From Gallionellaceae bacterium (lineage in GTDB: Bacteria > Pseudomonadota > Gammaproteobacteria > Burkholderiales > Gallionellaceae), in assembly GCA_021731185.1 (NCBI GenBank), contig JAKFXW010000091.1, positions 1 through 11,308 of the forward strand: a stretch of 11,308 bases of DNA. Reading direction: 5' to 3'. Positions 6,669-11,308 of the stretch are shown here, piece after piece. The notes beneath the pieces are model-generated. The model had not been told where the DNA came from. It saw only the letters and a list, made by a program, of their open reading frames with translations, and did not search any database. The translations under genes and the position numbers were made by a program. Positions within the stretch are counted from its first letter, which is position 1, and each line of letters starts with the position of its first letter.

Positions 6669-7794
6669 GCACAACACCCATCATTTTCACGAATCGGTCA
6701 AACAAATAATCCGCATCTTGCGGGCCAGGGCTAGCTTCAGGGTGTCCCTGAAAACAAAACGCAGGTTTGTCGGTCAACTCAAACCCTTGCAATGTTTTGT
6801 CGAATAATGAAATGTGCGTCACGCGGGCATTGCCAGGCAAGGTTGTGGCATCGACTGCGAAGCCGTGATTCTGGCTGGTAATCATCACTTTTTTAGTTTG
6901 CAAATCTTGCACTGGGTGATTTGCACCGCGATGTCCAAACTTCATTTTGAGTGTCTTGGCACCCACCGCCAAACCCATAATTTGATGGCCCAAGCAAATA
7001 CCAAACAATGGAATCCCAATTTCCAAGAAGTGCTGTGTAGCAGCAATAGCATAATCACACGGCTCAGGATCACCTGGACCATTCGACAAAAATATACCAT
7101 CCGGTTTCAGCGCTAACGCCTCTTTTGCACTGGTGCGCGCAGGCACGACGGTAATCTTGCAGCCCCGCTCCGCCAGCTTACGCAGAATATTGTGCTTCAC
7201 GCCAAAATCGTAGGCCACGACATGCAAAGTGGAATTTTCCGCTGTCCGGTAGCCCCCTGCTTCTAATTGCCAGGTTCGTTCATTCCATTGATAGGGTTGG
7301 TTGCAGCTCACCTCCTGCGCCAGGTCCATGCCATTTAATCCGGCAAATTCGCGGGCTGCCTGTAAGGCCGCAACATGATCTGTGCCCGTTGCGATACAGC
7401 CGTTCTGTGCGCCTTTGGTGCGTATTAGACGGGTTAATTTGCGCGTATCAATATCCGCAATCGCAACAATATTATTAGCCTTCAGATAATCCGAAAGAGA
7501 TTGGGTGCTACGCCAGTTGCTCACCGTCATGGATAAGTCGCGTATAACCAGACCGCTGACGAAACTGCGGCGCGCCTCGATGTCCTCTGCATTAACCCCA
7601 ACATTACCAATGTGCGGATAGGTCAGCGTGACGATTTGTTTACAGTACGAAGGGTCGGTAAGAATTTCCTGATAGCCCGTCATCGAAGTGTTAAAAACCA
7701 CTTCACCTACTCCAAGCCCGGTTGCGCCGATAGCAATACCGCTAAACACCGTTCCATCAGCAAGCACAAGAATGGCGGGGTTTAATTGCGACAC
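6658..7794 (-). CDS. carA: Carbamoyl-phosphate synthase small (glutaminase) subunit
   Basis: CarA hydrolyses glutamine and passes ammonia to CarB. The protein is 378 aa (382 in E. coli). The N-terminal CPSase small-chain domain covers about residues 1-145 (VLADGTVFSG, NTSMTGYQEILTDPSY). The class I glutamine amidotransferase domain follows from about 190 and keeps the whole catalytic triad: Cys267 in GICLGHQ, and His351 and Glu353 in QGHPEASPGP. The start is GTG at 7792-7794, because GGGGGAG lies 6 nt upstream and the family N-terminus begins here; the open frame extends 34 codons further upstream without family similarity. It has its own strong promoter and a leader of about 170 nt. Its last codons overlap the next gene, an ORF6N protein rather than carB. 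Confidence 0.97.
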   Translation of the reverse strand: MSQLNPAILVLADGTVFSGIAIGATGLGVGEVVFNTSMTGYQEILTDPSYCKQIVTLTYPHIGNVGVNAEDIEARRSFVSGLVIRDLSMTVSNWRSTQSLSDYLKANNIVAIADIDTRKLTRLIRTKGAQNGCIATGTDHVAALQAAREFAGLNGMDLAQEVSCNQPYQWNERTWQLEAGGYRTAENSTLHVVAYDFGVKHNILRKLAERGCKITVVPARTSAKEALALKPDGIFLSNGPGDPEPCDYAIAATQHFLEIGIPLFGICLGHQIMGLAVGAKTLKMKFGHRGANHPVQDLQTKKVMITSQNHGFAVDATTLPGNARVTHISLFDKTLQGFELTDKPAFCFQGHPEASPGPQDADYLFDRFVKMMGVVHGH

Positions 7795-7816
7795 CTGATA
7801 CTCCCCCAAATGATGT

Positions 7817-7936
7817 TTAAGCCAAAGATAATTTACTGAAAGAAAATATAATTTCTTGGTTCGCCACACTATTAAACTCATGCAGCTGATTGACACAAAG
7901 AAACGGGACGAACGATGTGTTCATCCCGCTCAACAT
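7817..7936 (-). other. 39-codon open frame in the carA leader, possible leader peptide
   Basis: An ATG at 7934-7936 opens a frame ending at TAA 7817-7819, 22 nt before the carA GTG. It spans the terminator-like hairpin of the leader. There is no Shine-Dalgarno sequence, no notable codon run, and no family is recognised. It could be chance; it is listed because translation across a leader hairpin is a standard attenuation layout. Confidence 0.2.
7894..7928 (-). terminator. Terminator-like hairpin in the carA leader (possible attenuator)
   Basis: On the minus strand CGGGATGAA (7920-7928) pairs with TTCGTCCCG (7904-7912) through nine base pairs including one G-U, around a 7-nt loop. TTTCTTTGTG follows. 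It lies about 40 nt after the predicted carA start and 110 nt before the carA GTG. No minus-strand gene precedes it, so a terminator here would act on carA itself. Attenuation is inferred from position; the U-tract is interrupted. Confidence 0.45.
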
Positions 7937-7973
7937 CAAAAATCAGTTATCACACTTCCAGTAAACAGGCTGA

Positions 7974-8002
7974 ATTATACCGAATAGCAGACATACTTTC
8001 AA
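7974..8002 (-). promoter_or_regulatory. carA promoter (sigma70-like)
   Basis: The -35 TTGAAA (7997-8002) and consensus -10 TATAAT (7974-7979) are separated by 17 bp on the minus strand. Predicted +1 is near 7967, leaving a leader of about 173 nt to the carA GTG. It stands back to back with the plus-strand promoter at 8014-8041. Confidence 0.75.
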
Positions 8003-8013
8003 ATTTACGCGGC

Positions 8014-8041
8014 TTGCTGCTGCCGTGTCTGAATTTATAAA
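8014..8041 (+). promoter_or_regulatory. Promoter for the YlqF/RbgA-like GTPase gene
   Basis: TTGCTG (8014-8019) and TATAAA (8036-8041) with a 16-bp spacer point toward the GTPase gene; +1 would be near 8048. The two divergent -35 elements are only 11 bp apart, so the promoters could compete or share a regulator. The match is moderate. Confidence 0.45.
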
Positions 8042-8115
8042 GGTGATCGGCGTTTATTAAAAAATCCCGGGCATCATCGGGTAAAATGCGCCTTTGCTTA
8101 AGTTGTATTCAAGAC

Positions 8116-9030
8116 ATGGCCATACAATGGTTCCCCGGACACATGACCGCAGCACGGCGCGATGCCGCCGAGACGATGGAGCGCATCGATGTGGTCATTG
8201 AAGTGCTGGATGCACGCATACCCGCTGCTGGCAGCAATCCGCTGATTAACGAAATTCGCCTGTATCGCCAGCGCCCGTGTTTAAAAATTCTAAATAAGTC
8301 CGATCTAGCTGACCCTGCCGTAACCAAGACCTGGCTTAATTTTTTTAATGCCAAAAAAAATGCCCCACAAGGGGACAATGTCAAAGCCGTGGCTCTGTCC
8401 TGCAAAAAACCCGGTGATGCCGCTAAAATTCCCGCGCTATGCCTGACTCTCGCGCCGTATCGTGGTACAAGCTTAAAGCCGCTACGCATGATGATTATGG
8501 GCATACCCAATGTAGGTAAGTCGACGCTTATCAACGCACTGCTCAAACGCCGCGTGGCATTGGTGGGCGATGAACCCGCTATTACCAAAAATCAAAAAAG
8601 TTTTGACCTGAACGACCACATGATTTTGATCGACACCCCCGGCCTAATGTGGCCGAAAATTGAGCATGATAGTGATGGCATGATCCTCGCCGCCAGCCAC
8701 GCCATTGGCCGCAATGCGGTCATTGATGAAGAAGTTGCGGTCTATCTGGCGGATATTTTACTGGCGCGTTATCCCAAGCTACTCACCGCTCGCTATGATT
8801 TTGCCACCACAGGCATGGATGGCGCGGATGTCATTGCCGCCATCGCCAAGCAACGCGGCTATCGTATAAAAGGGAATAAAGTAGATTTAGAAAAAGCCGC
8901 ACTCATGCTGTTGCAAGATTATCGCAATGGCGCGCTGGGACGCATCAGTTTGGAAACGCCGGACAGTCGCCAGGAAATGCTGGATGTAGCTACTGCAAGT
9001 ACAGTTGAAGAAGGCGATCAACACATATAG
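8116..9030 (+). CDS. ylqF: Circularly permuted GTPase, YlqF/RbgA family, ribosome biogenesis
   Basis: RbgA/YlqF GTPases bind immature 50S particles and drive late large-subunit maturation. The GTPase motifs occur in the permuted order diagnostic of the family: G4 NKSD at residues 60-63, then G1 GIPNVGKST at 129-137, a G2 threonine near 157 (PAITKNQ) and G3 DTPG at 173-176. The C-terminal helical region, about 200-304, resembles the RNA-binding part of the family. The start at ATG 8116 gives the conserved MAIQWFPGHM N-terminus; an in-frame ATG at 8086 would add ten residues that do not resemble the family. Neither start has a convincing Shine-Dalgarno sequence. It is divergent from carA and followed by about 165 bp without a recognisable gene. 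The role in this organism is inferred from the Bacillus homologue. Confidence 0.9.
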   Translation: MAIQWFPGHMTAARRDAAETMERIDVVIEVLDARIPAAGSNPLINEIRLYRQRPCLKILNKSDLADPAVTKTWLNFFNAKKNAPQGDNVKAVALSCKKPGDAAKIPALCLTLAPYRGTSLKPLRMMIMGIPNVGKSTLINALLKRRVALVGDEPAITKNQKSFDLNDHMILIDTPGLMWPKIEHDSDGMILAASHAIGRNAVIDEEVAVYLADILLARYPKLLTARYDFATTGMDGADVIAAIAKQRGYRIKGNKVDLEKAALMLLQDYRNGALGRISLETPDSRQEMLDVATASTVEEGDQHI

Positions 9031-9195
9031 CAAACGTAATCGAAATTAAAACGCGAGGGTGCGCCGCCATGTCATTGGCTGAGGTACTTAGCTGGTAAAC
9101 TTAATTGGAAGTTCAGATGAGTCCATATTTTTCACTGGAACGACCACCATGTTAGGATATTCGTGTAACTTGAAATTAAAAGGGATATTAAAGTT

Positions 9196-9257
9196 ATGTC
9201 TAAAATGATATGCCATCAACCTCCAGCTTATGCGGCATTTTTGCCATCTACTTTACG
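9196..9257 (+). other. 5' part of a small ORF apparently split by the integron cassette
   Basis: An ATG at 9196 starts a frame (MSKMICHQPPAY...) that enters the cassette at 9258 and stops at TGA 9268-9270. If the cassette 9258-9952 is removed, the frame continues across the joined G|TT site and ends at TAA 10013-10015, giving about 41 codons. No family is recognised. The preceding 165 bp (9031-9195) show nothing identifiable. It may be a real small gene or a chance frame. Confidence 0.35.
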
Positions 9258-9952
9258 TTATGCCCCATGAGCGAACGCACGCGCCAGCCACTCTCGCCGT
9301 CGGTAGCCCTCCTCAACGAGTACCTACGCAAGTGGGAAACGCTTGAAAAGTACAGGTTACAGGAGACCTCCCTTACGCTGTTGTTCCGGGAGCTCTGTCC
9401 ACGAAATGATGAAATCTCGCATGTCCTGCTGAAAGTCAGCGCACTGAACGACTTCTACAGCACGCACATCTTCGATAGGTATTCCGTTGCAAAGCACATT
9501 CTTCACATCGGCGTGACGGATCGCCTAATCGCCGGAGATGTTGCCCTAGTGAATGAATTGGCACTCGTATCGATTGACGGCAAGCAGCGGAACTTCTATT
9601 CGTTCGCGTCCAAGTACTGCAATCACCACAACCCAGAAGCGTTTCCAATCTACGACTCGTACGTTCACAGGATGCTCATGCACTTTCATCGGATTGATCG
9701 CTTCGCGACGTTCCGCAAGGAGGAGCTGAAGCAGTACGGACGCTTCGTTGAGATCATTTGTGCGTTCAGAAAGTACTACGCACTCGAACATTTTTCCCTC
9801 CGTCAGATCGACATCTACCTCTGGCTAGCAGGCAAGGATGCATTTCTACGTCTCAAGAATGTGGCATAACAGCGCGTTCGAGCGGACCGCCCAACAGCGG
9901 CGCTGTTGGGTCCCCTCGTCACTGCGTTCCTCGGCGGCCACTCAACATGACG
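9258..9952 (+). mobile_element. Single integron gene cassette (695 bp) without an integrase
   Basis: Core sites GTTATGC occur at 9257-9263 and 9952-9958. Recombination between G and TT at each gives a 695-bp unit holding one ORF and, at its 3' end, a full attC site. The ORF begins four bases after the left core, as is common in cassettes. There is no intI gene and no second attC in the window, so this fits a SALIN (single attC lacking integrase) or an insertion at a secondary site. The flanking genes, a GTPase and an M23 peptidase, are ordinary chromosomal genes. Confidence 0.8.
9267..9869 (+). CDS. Cassette-encoded 200-aa protein of unknown function
   Basis: The function is not known. The protein is 200 aa, looks soluble and mostly helical, and has no signal peptide or membrane segment. 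Conserved-looking stretches are LNDFYSTHIFDRYSVAKHI at about 60-78, YSFASKYCNHHNPEAFPIYD at 111-130, and DIYLWLAGK at 182-190 near the C-terminus. The S-K-x-C/L-x-H-x-x-P-x-x-F-P-I-Y-D-S pattern resembles proteins with a HhH-GPD (DNA glycosylase)-like fold, but no catalytic Lys/Asp pair or helix-hairpin-helix could be confirmed, so this is a weak suggestion. The start is ATG 9267, four bases after the cassette boundary, without a Shine-Dalgarno sequence; upstream extension would cross the cassette edge. The TAA stop lies inside the R'' core site of attC. Expression probably depends on read-through or a flanking promoter, since none is visible in the cassette. Confidence 0.8.
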   Translation: MSERTRQPLSPSVALLNEYLRKWETLEKYRLQETSLTLLFRELCPRNDEISHVLLKVSALNDFYSTHIFDRYSVAKHILHIGVTDRLIAGDVALVNELALVSIDGKQRNFYSFASKYCNHHNPEAFPIYDSYVHRMLMHFHRIDRFATFRKEELKQYGRFVEIICAFRKYYALEHFSLRQIDIYLWLAGKDAFLRLKNVA

Positions 9953-9958
9953 TTATGC
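9864..9958 (+). repeat. attC recombination site of the integron cassette
   Basis: The 95-bp imperfect palindrome is bounded by GCATAAC (9864-9870, R'') and the exactly complementary GTTATGC (9952-9958, R'). Inner arms pair as GTTCGAGCGGACCGCC against GGCGGCCACTCAAC, with an extra unpaired base near the start, the strand-choice signal of attC sites. The tip contains CCCAACAGCG-g-CGCTGTTGGG (9890-9910), a 10-bp perfect stem. Spacer length and architecture match attC sites. Confidence 0.85.
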
Positions 9959-10048
9959 GGCAACTTTTCCAACAATCAGTAACAAGAAATCGAAATGGTT
10001 TTCGTTATTGAATTAACCCCGCTCCCAAATAATTTATCCCTACAAAAA

Positions 10049-10900
10049 ATGAACCGTTACTTTCTTTTTCCCCGCGCATTTATCATCAGTTTATTGTTAC
10101 CCACACTTGCCATGGCTGCACTGCCTGCCAGCGAGCCGGTGCCCGGCGGTATTGCTATCATTGCCGTGGGTTCCGCTACAGAACAAGCACCACACGTCGC
10201 ATTTCAGGGTAACCGCGTGATGGTCGTGCGCGAGCTTGATACCTGGCACGCCATCGTCGGCCTGCCACTGGCTCTGGCTCTGGGCAAACACACATTAACC
10301 GTCACCGCCCCAAATGGCAGCAAACATCATCAGAGTTTTGATGTCAGCAATAAAACCTATGAAGAACAGCGCTTGATAATCAGCGACCGACGGAAGGTTG
10401 ATCCCCATCCAGAAGACCTGACACGCATTAATCGTGAAACCGTTATTCAGAAAAAAGCTTTTATGATTTGGCGTAACGAAGCACCGGATAACTTAATTTT
10501 TGATATGCCCGCACAAGGGCCGTTCTCCAGTGCCTTTGGCCTGCGCCGATATTTTAATGGTCAACCACGTCAACCCCACGCCGGGCTCGATATTGCAGCA
10601 GCAGAAGGTGCACCTGTCACCGCACCGGCAGATGGCATCGTCATCGAAACAGGCAACTATTTCTTCAACGGCAACACCGTCCTGCTTGACCACGGTCTGG
10701 GCTTGGTCAGCATGTACAACCATCTCAGCCGCATCGATGTCACGCCAGGCACGCAACTAAAGCGCGGACAAGTACTCGGCTTAATCGGCAAAACTGGTCG
10801 GGTAACGGGCGCGCATCTACACTGGACTATCAGTCTCAACAATGCGCGGGTGAATCCAGCGTTGTTTTTACCTGCGGAAATAAGAGCGCGTTTGAAATGA
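10049..10900 (+). CDS. Periplasmic M23 (LytM-type) peptidoglycan endopeptidase
   Basis: This is a zinc endopeptidase predicted to cut peptide cross-links of peptidoglycan in the periplasm. With the ATG at 10049 the 283-aa protein starts with a signal peptide: positive MNRYFLFPR, a hydrophobic core, and an AMA cleavage site after residue 23. An N-terminal beta domain (about 28-105) resembles the M23 N-terminal module. The LytM domain (about 160-275) keeps all active-site residues: His177 and Asp181 in HAGLD, His225 in YNHL, and His256 and His258 in HLHW, so it should be active. The frame is open upstream to 9995, but those 18 residues would precede the signal peptide and belong to the cassette junction. 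No Shine-Dalgarno sequence is evident. It is downstream of the GTPase in the same direction; the cassette now separates them. Confidence 0.9.
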   Translation: MNRYFLFPRAFIISLLLPTLAMAALPASEPVPGGIAIIAVGSATEQAPHVAFQGNRVMVVRELDTWHAIVGLPLALALGKHTLTVTAPNGSKHHQSFDVSNKTYEEQRLIISDRRKVDPHPEDLTRINRETVIQKKAFMIWRNEAPDNLIFDMPAQGPFSSAFGLRRYFNGQPRQPHAGLDIAAAEGAPVTAPADGIVIETGNYFFNGNTVLLDHGLGLVSMYNHLSRIDVTPGTQLKRGQVLGLIGKTGRVTGAHLHWTISLNNARVNPALFLPAEIRARLK

Positions 10901-10931
10901 GGTGGGGATGCTAAATAAAATTATCCCCTCC
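10901..10931 (+). terminator. Hairpin after the M23 peptidase gene, weak terminator candidate
   Basis: GGTGGGGAT (10901-10909) pairs with ATCCCCTCC (10923-10931) with one T-T mismatch around a 13-nt A/T-rich loop. It begins immediately after the stop codon. No U-tract follows, so intrinsic termination is uncertain. Confidence 0.3.
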
Positions 10932-10959
10932 ACTATGACACTTATGGCACTGCCTAATC

Positions 10960-11110
10960 TTACTGTGTCACAAAGTGATCAAGGGATGCAGTGCAAGGAA
11001 AAATCTGGCGAAAAAGCAGAATTTACATTTAGTTTATCGCTGCGCGACCCCGCATTTTAAGCTAGATTTTAACGCCGCAATGCGCCCTTCAGCGTTTTGT
11101 GACACAGTAA
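10960..11110. mobile_element. 151-bp MITE-like element with 15-bp terminal inverted repeats
   Basis: TTACTGTGTCACAAA (10960-10974) and its exact reverse complement (11096-11110) enclose a short non-coding segment. If the outer TA pairs are read as target duplication, the repeat proper is CTGTGTCACAAA with a TA duplication, as in Tc1/mariner or IS630-type elements; this is only suggestive. A decayed relative lies at 1974-2096. An open frame that crosses this element and the next repeat is not a credible gene. Confidence 0.75.
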
Positions 11111-11140
11111 TTCCAATTTTAATTTACCAAGCCTTCAATC

Positions 11141-11228
11141 TTGCTCCCTCACCCTTTTTCCCTCTCCCGGAGGGAGAGGGATACAAAGTCCTTCTCCCTC
11201 CGAGAGAAGGGTTGGGATAAGGGAGCAA
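11141..11228. repeat. 88-bp nested palindromic repeat
   Basis: Outer arms TTGCTCCCT (11141-11149) and AGGGAGCAA (11220-11228) enclose two hairpins. The first is CCCTCTCCC-gga-GGGAGAGGG (11160-11180) and the second is CCTTCTC-n7-GAGAAGG (11190-11210). The purine/pyrimidine-rich CCCTCTCCCGGAGGGAGAGGG motif is of the kind seen in dispersed intergenic repeats of many proteobacteria. It could fold into a three-way structure in RNA or single-stranded DNA and may also stop transcription. Confidence 0.75.
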
Positions 11229-11308
11229 TCTGGCATTATTAAATTAGAAATAGATAAGACTAATGCTGAGCTGTCGACCCGTTCTCTTCACTACGCCGTG
11301 GCGAATAG
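11229..11308. other. Window edge, undetermined
   Basis: A short AT-rich stretch runs to about 11260. After it both strands are open to the edge: a plus-strand ATG at 11263, and a minus-strand frame entering from outside and ending at TAG 11260-11262. Neither 15-residue fragment is recognisable, so no gene is called. Confidence 0.4.

Noticed and set aside
7795..7896. N-terminal extension of carA to an upstream start at 7896
   Set aside because: The extra 34 residues do not fit the family; GGGGGAG is correctly spaced for the GTG at 7792-7794.
8066..8081. Hairpin CCCG/CGGG just upstream of the GTPase start
   Set aside because: Only a 4-bp stem; the T-run on the minus strand makes it look like a terminator, but it lies upstream of the carA promoter with no gene to terminate.
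8086..8115. Upstream ATG for the GTPase gene
   Set aside because: It would add ten residues ahead of the conserved MAIQWFPGHM start; kept only as an alternative.
9193..9263. Possible second attC or attI site to the left of the cassette (GTTATGT and GTTATGC 64 bp apart)
   Set aside because: No pairing R''/L'' arms between the two motifs could be found.
10975..11220. 81-codon open frame on the plus strand after the M23 gene
   Set aside because: It lies across the 151-bp inverted-repeat element and the nested palindrome; no family resemblance or ribosome-binding site.

Overview
The window looks like chromosomal DNA from a proteobacterium, most likely a betaproteobacterium (Nitrosomonadales/Gallionella-like) or a close gammaproteobacterial relative. 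The basis is the block carA-carB-greA-rlmE-ftsH, the E. coli-like signatures of its proteins, and a neighbouring RbgA/YlqF-type GTPase. No rRNA, tRNA, CRISPR array or replication origin was seen. The genus cannot be fixed from the sequence alone.

Left and centre (1-7794, minus strand). Read in the direction of transcription the order is carA, an ORF6N-domain gene, carB, a 250-bp inverted-repeat element, greA, higB-higA, rlmE and the 5' third of ftsH. The housekeeping block covers carbamoyl phosphate synthesis, transcript-cleavage factor GreA, 23S rRNA 2'-O-methylation and the membrane AAA protease. Accessory DNA has entered three successive junctions. A phage-antirepressor-like gene sits between carA and carB with near-zero spacing. 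A MITE-like element lies at the 3' end of carB and supplies its last codons and stop. A HigBA toxin-antitoxin pair lies between greA and rlmE.

Divergent control region (7795-8115). Strong sigma70-like promoters stand back to back for carA (TTGAAA-17-TATAAT) and the GTPase gene. The carA leader is about 170 nt and contains a terminator-like hairpin and a 39-codon open frame, so attenuation is possible.

Right (8116-11308, plus strand). The GTPase gene is followed by a single integron gene cassette: one 200-aa ORF of unknown function with its own 95-bp attC site. There is no integrase and no second cassette (a SALIN-type arrangement). The cassette splits what would be a small continuous reading frame. 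A signal-peptide-bearing M23 endopeptidase gene follows. The last 400 bp are non-coding and repeat-rich: a 151-bp element with 15-bp terminal inverted repeats, of which a decayed relative lies at 1974-2096, and an 88-bp nested palindromic repeat.

The most interesting points are the ORF6N gene wired into the carAB operon, the mobile element acting as the carB stop codon, the lone integron cassette with its unknown protein, and a higBA promoter whose predicted start site is the A of the higB ATG (leaderless mRNA).
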